DNA of 58,705 nt from Tritrichomonas foetus (Eukaryota; Parabasalia; Tritrichomonadida; Tritrichomonadidae), in NCBI GenBank assembly GCA_001839685.1, contig MLAK01000605.1, positions 158,580-217,284 of the forward strand. Direction: 5' to 3'. Under the pieces are notes generated by a model that ran no database searches, was not told where the DNA came from, and saw only the letters and a list, made by a program, of their open reading frames with translations. Positions 1 through 9,642 of this stretch are shown one piece after another. The stretch's first letter is position 1, and every line of letters starts with the position of its first letter. The position numbers were made by a program, and so were the translations under genes.

Positions 1-341
1 CTAAAGATGAAACAACGAACGATGAAACAACTAAAGATGAAACAATGAAAGATGAAACAACGAAAGAAATGATAAGTGAAGATATAAAAGCTAAGACCAA
101 GGAAGAAGATTCATCTAATCTTGGCAAAGAATCAAAATTAAATAAACGAAAACATTCAAAAGAAAAGAAACATAGAAACTCTGCTTCCAGGAATCTTCAA
201 AATCAGACGAAACATTCACACACAAAAAAGCATCATCGCCATCACAGAAATAGAAAAAGTAGAGAGGGGAAAGATTTTGATTCATATTTGACAGAAAAAA
301 ATGAAAAAGAAGACAATTTTTCAGATGATTATGATTCTTGA
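1..341 (+). CDS. 3' end of a charged, low-complexity protein with DETT-type tandem repeats (partial)
   Basis: The reading frame is open to the left edge of the window (codons begin at base 3), so the first ATG seen, at 45, is probably internal and this is the C-terminal part of a longer gene. The first 20 or so residues are tandem copies of a five-residue unit, KDETT with variants NDETT and KDETM, mirrored in the DNA by repeated gatgaaacaa. A very basic stretch follows, rich in Lys, His and Arg (KKHHRHHRNRKS near the middle), and then an acidic Ser/Asp tail before the TGA at 339-341. No domain is recognisable. It could be a nuclear or cytoskeletal disordered protein, but no function can be assigned. 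That it codes rests on the open frame and the codon-phased repeat. Confidence 0.55.
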   Translation, partial: KDETTNDETTKDETMKDETTKEMISEDIKAKTKEEDSSNLGKESKLNKRKHSKEKKHRNSASRNLQNQTKHSHTKKHHRHHRNRKSREGKDFDSYLTEKNEKEDNFSDDYDS

Positions 342-880
342 GAAAATAAAGTTGTGTAAATCGATACTTATCATAATAACATCTTTCAATCATGGAAAAT
401 TTTGAATCAAATCATCAAGACCTTTTTATTATTATTATTAAATGTTTTCAATTAGAAATTCACTTAATTATTATGTATATTATTATTGTTTTCGATATTA
501 AGTTTATCTTGGTAACAAAATAGAGATATGGAACTTCGATTAATTTTTCACAAAAACCGTCGAGCATTTTTGAATCATCTAATCTTCAATTGTTTCCATG
601 TCGAAATCATTTCTATCAAGTTTATAAATTAAAGAGTACCTGAAACGAAACAAAGAAGATATTTCACATTATTAATAGTTTTTTCATTGTATATGTTTCC
701 TAGCACATCATGTTTCAAACTAAGGTCAATTATTCTCTTATGACCTTCGAATCAGCCGCTATATTCAAAAATTAAATTCATTGAAATGGAAAATTGATGA
801 ATTCCAAATTTTAAATCGTTTGAGATTATTTTAGTTTATAAAATCTCGTTTTCTAACATTAATATCGGCCTATTTTGAAA
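342..880. other. Intergenic, no gene seen
   Basis: This stretch is strongly AT-rich, with short ATT repeats near 427-440 and 476-490. No reading frame of convincing composition and no RNA gene is visible. It leads into the repeat-rich block that starts near 890. Confidence 0.5.
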
Positions 881-889
881 CTAGTAATT

Positions 890-1195
890 TCCTTTTTAAC
901 TTTTTTGGCAGGATTTTTTTTTTCTCCTATGAATTTTGTTTCTTAACACTAAAAATGTGATGTGACTTAAATAGCCCTTCAACTCATTCAGTCATTGGAG
1001 GAGGCCCGGCATGTGAACACAGCCGAGGGAGCGCAGCAAGCCAGAGCTGTAGTAGCACACTAATGCCTCCTCCAAGTCGAAGTGACCAAAAGAACAAGCA
1101 AAGTTCACCTTTCATTAATCCATTAGATTTTTTCCACCTTTGGCCTTTATTTGACCTTTCACTTCACAATTACAAAACTCATAAAAAATGAGTAA
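890..1195. repeat. Diverged copy of the foldback repeat family (copy B)
   Basis: The segment matches the core of the large palindrome at 1509-3750. Shared blocks are ggcagg..ttttctcctatgaattttg on the left, ggaggaggc..gtgaacacagc with gagggagcg at 1000-1035, then cctcctcca.gtcgaagtgacc, agcaaagttcac, ttttttccac and tttatttgacctttcacttcac on the right, up to tacaaaactcat near 1185. The two halves are still recognisably inverted relative to each other (ggaggaggc against gcctcctcc) but have diverged, and the left half lacks about 70 bases present in the large copy. It is an old, decayed member of the same family and shows that the palindromic plan is not unique to the large copy. Confidence 0.75.
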
Positions 1196-1507
1196 ATATT
1201 TACCACTCTTTAGAGTTATATTAATATCAACGTTATAGAGATTTAAGGGAAAATATTTCTATATTTTTTGGGAAAGTTAATATCACTTCTATTTTACACA
1301 ATGGAAATAGACAAAATCAAAAGTACACAACCTATGCTTCTACGCTTATGATTTTATTTATATTTTCTCCATATAATTAGCATAATTAAAAAATAATATA
1401 TCCAAAATATTAAAAGATTTTGTCTTTTTATTTTTGAGATATTCTTCGATTTAATAAAAAAAGCAATTTTTTTAGAAATACTTTTTGTTTTGAATACATT
1501 ATAATCG
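1196..1507. other. Intergenic, no gene seen
   Basis: AT-rich sequence between repeat copy B and the large inverted repeat. No ORF of note is present. It ends at the single N at 1508, which marks an uncertain base or an assembly join. Confidence 0.5.
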
Positions 1508-1508
1508 N

Positions 1509-3750
1509 AGATTTTATTTGGAGAGCGATTAAGAAATTCGAAAGAAAAGAAAATCTTATCTACTCATTTTTGTGTGCATTCAAAATAATTGTGAAATGTT
1601 TTTGTGAATTTCAATCCCTTGGCCCATTATGATTTTTGAAAGGATTTCAATACTCACGTTTAATGATATAATTTTGAATTGAACTTTATAAACGTTTTTC
1701 ATATAATTGCAATGCTTTGCTATATACTCATATTTTAACAAGGGAATAATTTATGTTGCAATTTGATTCTGAAACAGTTAGACGAAAAGTAAAAATGAGA
1801 TATATTCAATATCTTTCAAATTTTCTGAATGATGGAAGAGTTTTTTTGAATATTAACATTATCATTCATATGAATCATCCATCATTTTGAGATGAATGGT
1901 TTAGATAACATAGAAAAAAATGAATTATTACAATTTTTTTTTGATAAGTTTCTGAGACTAAATCATCAATATTTAGATTCATTTTTCTCCCACAATACAT
2001 TGCGTTAAAGGAAAAAGCGAGTATAATTTACATTTGAATTATATTTATAAATGATTTATCTCACACATTCAGTTATCACGGTATTTCTCAGAGACAAAAG
2101 TGAAAACTGCACGCTACGTTTCAAACTTTTTGTGCATATATTCGGCCGTTCATATTCTCAATAGAAATCCATTTTTGTTATTTTGGGTCAAAAATATTGA
2201 CTAAATCATTACTTTTGAAAATGATATGTTATATAATGAAAAATGCAATTCGTGAGATATGAAAGTATAATCACTTGAGAAAAAATTCTTCTTCATTGTT
2301 CTCAGAAATCTTGAGGCAAATACAGAATAATTCATTGAATTATTCTTGACATGCACCTGAAATTTGTTTGAGACATTTGACAAAATATTTAAATCAATTT
2401 TCAAATAATCTTTTCAATGACTATCAGAAAATTGAAATAGTTCTCTTGAATGTCAAAGATTTTGGCAGAGATTTATTTTCCTATGAGTTTTGTAAATGTG
2501 AAGTGAAAGGTCAAATAAAGGTCAAAAGTGGAAAAAACCTAATGGGTAAATGTGATGTGAACTTTGCTGGTTCTTTGGGTCACTTCGACATGGAGGAGGT
2601 GCGCCACGTGAACACAGCGGAGGGAGCGAAGCGATCCGAAGCTGTGTTCACGTGGCGCACCTCCTCCATGTCGAAGTGACCCAAAGAACCAGCAAAGTTC
2701 ACATCACATTTACCCATTAGGTTTTTTCCACTTTTGACCTTTATTTGACCTTTCACTTCACATTTACAAAACTCATAGGAAAATAAATCTCTGCCAAAAT
2801 CTTTGACATTCAAGAGAACTATTTCAATTTTCTGATAGTCATTGAAAAGATTATTTGAAAATTGATTTAAATATTTTGTCAAATGTCTCAAACAAATTTC
2901 AGGTGCATGTCAAGAATAATTCAATGAATTATTCTGTATTTGCCTCAAGATTTCTGAGAACAATGAAGAAGAATTTTTTCTCAAGTGATTATACTTTCAT
3001 ATCTCACGAATTGCATTTTTCATTATATAACATATCATTTTCAAAAGTAATGATTTAGTCAATATTTTTGACCCAAAATAACAAAAATGGATTTCTATTG
3101 AGAATATGAACGGCCGAATATATGCACAAAAAGTTTGAAACGTAGCGTGCAGTTTTCACTTTTGTCTCTGAGAAATACCGTGATAACTGAATGTGTGAGA
3201 TAAATCATTTATAAATATAATTCAAATGTAAATTATACTCGCTTTTTCCTTTAACGCAATGTATTGTGGGAGAAAAATGAATCTAAATATTGATGATTTA
3301 GTCTCAGAAACTTATCAAAAAAAAATTGTAATAATTCATTTTTTTCTATGTTATCTAAACCATTCATCTCAAAATGATGGATGATTCATATGAATGATAA
3401 TGTTAATATTCAAAAAAACTCTTCCATCATTCAGAAAATTTGAAAGATATTGAATATATCTCATTTTTACTTTTCGTCTAACTGTTTCAGAATCAAATTG
3501 CAACATAAATTATTCCCTTGTTAAAATATGAGTATATAGCAAAGCATTGCAATTATATGAAAAACGTTTATAAAGTTCAATTCAAAATTATATCATTAAA
3601 CGTGAGTATTGAAATCCTTTCAAAAATCATAATGGGCCAAGGGATTGAAATTCACAAAAACATTTCACAATTATTTTGAATGCACACAAAAATGAGTAGA
3701 TAAGATTTTCTTTTCTTTCGAATTTCTTAATCGCTCTCCAAATAAAATCT
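1509..3750. repeat. Large inverted repeat (foldback element): two 1,110-bp arms around a 22-nt spacer
   Basis: Positions 1509-2618 and 2641-3750 are reverse complements of each other at every segment I compared (both ends, several internal blocks, homopolymer lengths included). The symmetry axis lies between 2629 and 2630, with a spacer at 2619-2640 (ggagggagcgaagcgatccg followed by aa). The centre is GC-rich (gaggaggtgcgccacgtg) while the arms are AT-rich. The ORFs inside (103 and 67 codons) are mirror duplicates of each other and look accidental, and no transposase is seen. The outer left end coincides with the N at 1508, so a target-site duplication cannot be judged, and a snap-back assembly artefact has to be considered. 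Copies with the same core at 890-1195 and 35455-35655 show that the core belongs to a dispersed family. Confidence 0.9.
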
Positions 3751-3864
3751 CAAAATTTAATGAATAAATTTTAGATCTAATGCACAAAAAGTTTTCTTTG
3801 AATTACAATTTTTGAATATTCATGAAGTTAATATTTTCGATAGAAAAGTGGGCATTTCACTTCG

Positions 3865-4584
3865 ATGCAGTTCGGAAACGAACAAACGCATTTGTGCGGT
3901 CTCCACCCAGCAGCATGTAATGCTGGCGAGGCAGACCTAGTGAATGTGTTTGTCAATGGCGTTCCAGTGCGAATTAACCCACTCGAATCGCTATTGACGA
4001 TCGAATCCCTCTTTGGAATGAAAAATATGCGGTTTATCTCCAACGGTCGCTTGTTGTCAAATGCACTCTCACTTAAGTTTAACCAAATCAACGACGGCGA
4101 TCAAATTATTGCTCTGTATCCAAAAGATTTCCAAAAGCCTCAACAACAAACTTTTTCATCTTCAGGCTTAAATAAAGCAACCAACCAAACAATTATTTCA
4201 GGTTCTAAGCTCAACAATCCAAATAATGGAAAATTCGCGGAGAAAAAATTCAGGGAGAGGTTTGAGAAGAACTGGGCCAATAAATTTAATGACCCAGATT
4301 CAATCTATGAACAGCTCCTTGATGCCACAGATCCCCGCACTTCCTCAGAATCTGCTCGGCTTTCTGATCTCTTCAGAATGAGAGTCGAAAACTCTCCATC
4401 CGCTTACCGTAAAGTGTGCTCCAAGTTCGGTGATGATCATCAGCGAACTGGCGCCCGCAAGAAGGCCACTGCCACAGTAATACCCGAAAAATCGTTTTCC
4501 CCGTCCACTGAACTCCTCCCGGAGATGTGGATACACAATGCGACGAGTCCAAACAATGGGACTACGAGTGCATCTGTGTGCTAA
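3865..4584 (+). CDS. Ubiquitin-like-fold protein, family member 1 (unnamed trichomonad family)
   Basis: A 239-residue protein with an N-terminal segment (about residues 24-88) that reads like a beta-grasp ubiquitin-like domain: VNVFVNGVPVRIN as the first hairpin, a helix-like LESLLTIESLFG, then MRFISNGRLLSNA and a final DGDQIIALYP strand. The middle is Ser/Asn/Gln-rich and basic. The C-terminal third carries ARLSDLFRMRVENSPSAYRK and ends with a PSTELLPEMW motif. The same tail plan (RIKDQFFRKV..CYRKIMKRF and PSTDSLPIFW) is found in the gene at 43957-44586, so the two are paralogues. The start is supported by an initiator-like TCACTT eight bases upstream of the ATG. A TAAA at the stop fits trichomonad 3' end signals. 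The family is not known to me. The fold is inferred from the pattern only. Confidence 0.75.
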   Translation: MQFGNEQTHLCGLHPAACNAGEADLVNVFVNGVPVRINPLESLLTIESLFGMKNMRFISNGRLLSNALSLKFNQINDGDQIIALYPKDFQKPQQQTFSSSGLNKATNQTIISGSKLNNPNNGKFAEKKFRERFEKNWANKFNDPDSIYEQLLDATDPRTSSESARLSDLFRMRVENSPSAYRKVCSKFGDDHQRTGARKKATATVIPEKSFSPSTELLPEMWIHNATSPNNGTTSASVC

Positions 4585-5311
4585 ACGATTGGTCGTGTAT
4601 GTTTTTTAATATATCTATAAAACTCTTTACTGTTTTTCTTTAATTCTCCCTCTGCTTCTTTCTTTCTTTTAGTTTTATTGATACATCTTTTTTTACATCA
4701 AGTTTGATTCATTGTGTTCATCATTGAAAGTGTTACTTCTGGTGATTAAAAAATTAGCGAGTGTGACTCTAGCTCGCCCTATGTTTTTGCTACCATCAAG
4801 GAAAGAATCAAAGATAATGAAAGAATAAAGTAAGCAAACACAAAATATATGTTTATAATATCATAGTACTGCTTTTAAGGCTTGAAACTATCAGATAACC
4901 ACATCGTTCATTGTCTTTTATAATTCTCGATTTATTGAATCAATTTATTATGTGTTCTGATATACTTGATGTGATATTACCTTTTTCCAGAATTGATTTT
5001 GAATAGGATATTGCACTTAATAATGTATCTACATTAATGTTTGCCTATTATCACACTAATTTTAAAAATCTGATAAAAATAATTTTCCCCAACAAATATT
5101 TATTCCATAACATAAAAAGGAGGGAAAAATTTCGATTTTAGCCCACCTCATTCATTTAGTTATTGTAGATTTTGGAATGTTATAATAAACCTACAATCGA
5201 AGAACTCATTGATGGATCGTGATTATCAAAAATTATTAAATTTTCAAAACATATTCAATTTGATTAACTGATAATTCAATTTTCAATACTTTATTGATCA
5301 AATTATATCAA
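4585..5311. other. Intergenic, no gene seen; small hairpin
   Basis: AT-rich spacer between the ubiquitin-like gene and the Rab gene. The only structure noted is a short GC hairpin, gcgag at 4757-4761 pairing with ctcgc at 4773-4777, about 170 bases after the stop. It is too small to call an RNA gene. Confidence 0.4.
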
Positions 5312-5369
5312 TATCGTACTTTTATCGGCATAATTTCTTTTATGAGAATTATTTTATCGTACCTATCGT
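5312..5369 (+). promoter_or_regulatory. Cluster of TATCGT motifs before the Rab gene
   Basis: TATCGT occurs at 5312, 5355 and 5364 within 70 bases of the Rab ATG at 5381. It resembles the Myb recognition elements (TATCGTC / TAACGATA) described in Trichomonas vaginalis promoters. The position just before the Rab N-terminus also argues that the open frame reaching back to 5294 is promoter rather than protein. Confidence 0.4.
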
Positions 5370-5380
5370 GTATCAGAAAA

Positions 5381-5977
5381 ATGAGGCGAAATTCCGGAAA
5401 TACAGAGTTGGCGCAGAAGATCATTCTTCTCGGAAACGCTTCTGTTGGAAAAACATCTCTAATGAATCGCTGGTTCAACGACACTTTTGAAAACGACACT
5501 CGTTCAACAATCGGCGCATCAAATATCATCAAAACGGTTGAAGTCGAAGGGAAAGAAATAAAAGTTGCTTTGTGGGACACTGCTGGACAGGAACAATACC
5601 GCTCTATTGTTCCTTTATATATAAGGAGCGCCAAAGTGGCGATTATCGTAACAAGCATCACAGATCTTGACTCAATAAAGTCGATTCCATTCTGGCTCGA
5701 CTTAATTAGTTGTTCTCAAACTAATGAAATCAAAACAATTTTGGCAGTGAATAAAATTGACCTCACTGAATTTGCAAATGATGAGCAGGCGCACGATGCA
5801 ATTGAACAATATCAAGCCCGATTTTCTCATTACTTCTATATATCAGCACTGAGTGGTGAAAACGTAAGTGAGATGTTTCATGCTGCTGCCTCAATTGCCT
5901 CAAAAATTACGCCATTAAACAGCAACATTTTAGGGCCTGAAACAGTGGAGCCAAAAACAAATAGTTCATGTTGTTAA
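5381..5977 (+). CDS. Rab-family small GTPase
   Basis: A 198-residue Ras-superfamily GTPase of Rab type, a membrane-traffic switch. Visible motifs are the P-loop GNASVGKTS, switch I threonine in STIGAS, the G3 motif WDTAGQE followed by QYRSIVPLYIRSAK, G4 NKID, and G5 ISALSG. The C-terminus ends in CC, the usual double-geranylgeranylation site of Rabs. The RabF-like sequences around switch I and II resemble the Rab5/21/22 group, but the subgroup is not certain. The frame extends 29 codons upstream to 5294, but MRRNSGNTELAQKIILLG is a normal Rab N-terminus and the upstream part holds TATCGT promoter-like motifs, so the ATG at 5381 is preferred. Trichomonads have very large Rab families. Confidence 0.93.
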   Translation: MRRNSGNTELAQKIILLGNASVGKTSLMNRWFNDTFENDTRSTIGASNIIKTVEVEGKEIKVALWDTAGQEQYRSIVPLYIRSAKVAIIVTSITDLDSIKSIPFWLDLISCSQTNEIKTILAVNKIDLTEFANDEQAHDAIEQYQARFSHYFYISALSGENVSEMFHAAASIASKITPLNSNILGPETVEPKTNSSCC

Positions 5978-6942
5978 ACATGATTTTCATTTTTGTTTGA
6001 AAGTCTGTGAAATAGTGGAAATAAATGTTAAAATAAGTTTTCGTGAACTTTTTTATTTGATTGTTGTTGTATTTATTAATATTATTATTGTTCTTGTGAT
6101 TACTACTAATGTTGCTTTACTTATTCATAAAATTTGATTCAAAGGGGAAAAATAGGCTGATATTATTTTGAGAAACCATCATTCTTCATTGTTATCAATT
6201 TGATTCTACAACAATCGGTATTTTAAAAAATATCCTTCGATCAAGATTTACACCTTTTGTTCGGTTTATTGTCATTACAAGAATGCATAATGGTGAGCTC
6301 TTTTTCTATTGATAAATATTGAAAATAAAGGTAATATCAAACTCAAACAGCATGGAGTTTGAGGATTATTATTATTGAAAGGTTCAATTCATCTCAAAAT
6401 ACAAATTCAAACATGTTCAATAAACAAAAGAAGAAAGAAAAATTGATATTGTGAAATTTTCAGAAATTAATCGTTTAATTATAAATTATATATCGTTTCA
6501 AATGATTCGTTTTTCTTTGTCAAGAAAATGAATCAATTTGGTCATCATGTCGTTAAATTATCGGTCATTCAAAATATTAATTAATCACTGGTCATATTTG
6601 AATCCTTGTAGACTTTTGGGAAGTCTAATTCAAATAAATAATTAAATAATTACATTTATATCATAGATAAATCATTATATCCTTCTGAAATCTTATGACT
6701 TTAACATTTTTTAGGGGGGAAAGCAGTCAAATGTGTCATTTTCATGTTCTTTTTTCAGTGTTAGTAAATGAAAACGTTGAATTTTTCGTTCATTCTTTTA
6801 AACCATTATGCTTTCACCACTGTATAGTGTAGTTGAAGTTGATGTGTCTTTCTTCTTTAAACCTAGAATTAAACACAGGGCAAAATAATTAAGTCAACTT
6901 AAACTATAAAGGTAATTGCAATACAAGTAATTGCACTAAGAT
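5978..6942. other. Long intergenic stretch, nothing recognised
   Basis: About 960 bases of AT-rich sequence after the Rab gene. An AATAAA lies about 40 bases after the stop (near 6020), a possible 3' processing signal. ATT-rich runs occur near 6070-6090. No ORF or structured RNA stands out. Confidence 0.45.
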
Positions 6943-7430
6943 TTAATTTATCTGTTGCTGTTTTATATTCTTATGTTGAAACAACACGTTTTGTAATAGT
7001 AAAATGTATTTTGTGGACTTTGATATAAGAAATATCATTGATGGAACACTGAAATGTTTAGATGGTTGTTTAGGTTCACATAAAGATTGATCATTAGATG
7101 GTACTTTATTGTTTAAACTTGTTTCACATTTTGGAGAATCACTAACGGCACTTTCAAAATCAAAATTTTTGATAAGATTACCCATAATTAGTGAACATCT
7201 CATAGTATCATCATCTTCACGTTTAAGATTAATGAAGTATCTTCATAATCTTGAATACATTTATTGTTTTCCAAGAAATAATCAGTTACACGCTTCTTTC
7301 ATGTAGTTGTATCAAGACAAGTTTCACCATTTTCAACTGAAAACTTTTCGATTAAAAGTTGAATTGTAAAAACATTATCACTCAGAGAGAGAAGTAAAGA
7401 TGAAAAGTATCACATCATTTGCTGACTAAT
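6943..7430 (-). pseudogene. Degenerate gene remnant, weakly like PP4 regulatory subunit 2
   Basis: On the minus strand three short open segments in different frames read as one decayed protein. Going downstream they are ANDVILFIFTSLSE, then after a frame change DNVFTIQLLIEKFSVENGE ending at a TGA, then KRVTDYFLENNKCIQDYED, and after another frame change a longer piece, MRCSLIMGNLIKNFDFES, running to 6943. The phrase VILFIFTSL followed by FTIQLLIEKF resembles the conserved LxxI...PFTIQRLCELL region of protein phosphatase 4 regulatory subunit 2, but the match is only a handful of residues. Amino-acid composition looks like coding sequence. At least two frame changes and one stop are needed, so if real it is a pseudogene. 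Confidence 0.35.
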
Positions 7431-7722
7431 AATTGAATGTTTAATACATTTTTTTGAAAAATGCAAAACTTTTTCGCTACAGATTGTGAAAGTCCTCAAT
7501 TCTAAGTCTTTACAAATTGATGTTATCTTATGAATTTTGAGGTCTATATCTAATATTTAAATTTTATATTACTAATCTCAAATTTATATATTTAAAATTA
7601 TATAAAATAATATTATTTACATCATTTATTTTGAGATAATAAACATATAAAAATGATTCATTGAAAAATAATTTTGAATTATTAAAGTGAATTTGAATTC
7701 AAAAGAATTATCGGGAAATTTT
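7431..7722. other. Intergenic, no gene seen
   Basis: AT-rich sequence with long runs of alternating A and T near 7555-7620. No gene or RNA is recognised. Confidence 0.4.
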
Positions 7723-7753
7723 AACTTTTTGTGATCCTCACCAAACTTTTTGA
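7723..7753 (+). promoter_or_regulatory. Paired AACTTTTT promoter-type motifs before the ABC transporter
   Basis: AACTTTTTG occurs at 7723 and again as AACTTTTTGA at 7744, within 60 bases of the ATG at 7780. The same octamer recurs upstream of many other starts in this window. Function is inferred from position and recurrence only. Confidence 0.4.
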
Positions 7754-7779
7754 TAAAAGGAGTATTTTGAAAAAACTTC

Positions 7780-9642
7780 ATGCCTGGAAAGAGAAGAGGA
7801 AGAAGAAATCAAGCAAACGAATCGCATCAGCAAACAGAAAATCTTCTTAATGATGTTGGAGAAGTTTCTCAGCAGCCGCGCATCTCTCAAGACAAGCATC
7901 GATATATTCCGTGGCTTCCAAAAATTTACTGGTTCTTTTATCGCAAGCCAGTGCACTTTTTATTATTTCTTCCAAATATTCTCACAGGAAGTGTTTCTGT
8001 TGCGTCAGATTTAATGCTTGCCTATATTTTGGATGCTGTAAATAAAGAAGACGGCCTCATCCAGGTGAAAAAATATGCATTTTTACATTTTTTGATAGCA
8101 ATAGGAACAGGTATACTGAACATGGTTTCACATTATTCATGGTCGCAAGCAACATCACTAATAAGGATAAAAGTCCAAAGAGTATTATTTAAATCAATGC
8201 TGCAAAAAGATGTTGAATTTTTTGATGAAAATTCCTTCGGTGACTTAGAAAACTTGCTTCATGATGAAGTCAATAGAGCTATTAATGTATTTTCATCTAG
8301 TAAGGGGCAACAAGTTAGGCTTATCTCCAGTATAATTTCTAGTTTCTCTGTTTGTTTTGCTCTTGAATGGCGTCTTTCACTATTTTCAATAGTTTCAACA
8401 GTCGCAATTTCACTTTTTGTCAGATTAATTCGAACAGCTGGTAGAAATCAATTCAAAGCTGCAAGAATTAATAATGGAAAAGCTTTAACAATTGCTGATG
8501 AAACAATTGCAAATTCTCGAACAGTTTTTTCTTTTAATCGTCAAAAAGAAGAAATCGAAAGATTTTCAGAAGAATGTGGTGAATATTGTCGACATCAAGC
8601 AAATGCAAAAGTACTATTTAATTGTAGTTTTAATATTAGTACTTTGTTCGATAAAGGTGCTTTCTGTGTATGTTTAAATATTGGTGGTTTCATGGTCTTA
8701 AAGAAAATTATTACACCTGGTTTATTGTTTGCCTTAACAAAATCCAGCTTTTCACTTGGTCATCAAATTGCTCAACTTTTATCCACTTTTTCAAATGAAC
8801 AACAATGGCTTGATGCTGCCAATAAACTATTTGAAGTTATTGACCAAGTTCCAAAAGTTCCATACGACAATGGAAGAGAATTGCCTGTATTTACTGGAAA
8901 TATTGAATTTCGTGATGTTTGGTTTAAATATCCAACAAGGAATTCTTGGGTTCTTAAAAATGTTTCATTTAAGGTCAATGCTGGTGAAATGGCAGCTTTT
9001 GTTGGACATAGTGGAAGCGGAAAATCAACAATTCTGCAATTAATTCTAAGATTTTATGATGTAAATGCTGGCCAAATTCTTTTGGATGGTGTTGATATCA
9101 AAGGAATTGATCCACGCTGGATTCATCGTACAATGAGTGTTGTTCAACAAGAACCTGTTTTGTTTTCAATGAGCATTAGAGATAATGTAATCTATGGCAT
9201 TGAAAAGCAAGAAGAAATATCAGAAGATGCAATTGATCGTGCATTAGAAATAGCAAATGCTGCACACTTTGTATCAAAATTACCAATGAAAAAGGATACT
9301 TTAATTGGTGAAAAAGGGTCACAATTAAGTGGAGGACAAAAACAAAGAATTGCAATTGCACGGGCTGTAATTCGTGATCCAATTGTTTTGATTACAGATG
9401 AAGCTACCTCAGCACTTGATTCTGCAAATGAAAGAAAAGTACAAATTGCTTTGGACGGAGTTATGAAAGGAAGAACATCAATAATTATCGCTCACAGGCT
9501 TGGAACAATTAAAAATGCAAATATTATTCATGTTTTCGATTCTGGAGAACTTGTTGAATCAGGAACCCATGATGAATTGATTGAAAAAAGAGGTACTTAT
9601 TACACACTTATTGAGCGACAACTTAACATATCTTTGAAATAA
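7780..9642 (+). CDS. ABC transporter, ABCB-type half transporter
   Basis: A 620-residue exporter half-molecule with one membrane domain followed by one nucleotide-binding domain, so it should act as a dimer. After a basic N-terminal tail, hydrophobic helices lie at about residues 55-80, 100-120, 175-215 and 290-325. The ATPase domain begins near residue 378 (IEFRDVWFKYPTR). It contains Walker A GHSGSGKST, the Q-loop VQQEPVLF, the signature LSGGQKQR, Walker B IVLITDEATSALD and the H-loop histidine in IIIAHRLGTIK. Walker B has a Thr where many have Leu (ITDEAT), a mild change that keeps Asp-Glu. Length fits ABCB half transporters. The substrate cannot be told from sequence. Confidence 0.95.
   Translation: MPGKRRGRRNQANESHQQTENLLNDVGEVSQQPRISQDKHRYIPWLPKIYWFFYRKPVHFLLFLPNILTGSVSVASDLMLAYILDAVNKEDGLIQVKKYAFLHFLIAIGTGILNMVSHYSWSQATSLIRIKVQRVLFKSMLQKDVEFFDENSFGDLENLLHDEVNRAINVFSSSKGQQVRLISSIISSFSVCFALEWRLSLFSIVSTVAISLFVRLIRTAGRNQFKAARINNGKALTIADETIANSRTVFSFNRQKEEIERFSEECGEYCRHQANAKVLFNCSFNISTLFDKGAFCVCLNIGGFMVLKKIITPGLLFALTKSSFSLGHQIAQLLSTFSNEQQWLDAANKLFEVIDQVPKVPYDNGRELPVFTGNIEFRDVWFKYPTRNSWVLKNVSFKVNAGEMAAFVGHSGSGKSTILQLILRFYDVNAGQILLDGVDIKGIDPRWIHRTMSVVQQEPVLFSMSIRDNVIYGIEKQEEISEDAIDRALEIANAAHFVSKLPMKKDTLIGEKGSQLSGGQKQRIAIARAVIRDPIVLITDEATSALDSANERKVQIALDGVMKGRTSIIIAHRLGTIKNANIIHVFDSGELVESGTHDELIEKRGTYYTLIERQLNISLK

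Noticed and set aside
2368..2891. Two 103-codon open frames in the centre of the palindrome
   Set aside because: They are mirror images of the same DNA, start with non-ATG-like context and show no protein-like pattern; they follow from the inverted repeat.
2855..3058. 67-codon open frame and its mirror at 2201-2404
   Set aside because: Identical because of the inverted repeat; AT-driven composition.
5294..5380. N-terminal extension of the Rab protein
   Set aside because: Twenty-nine hydrophobic, AT-driven residues before a normal Rab start; the DNA there holds TATCGT promoter-type motifs.
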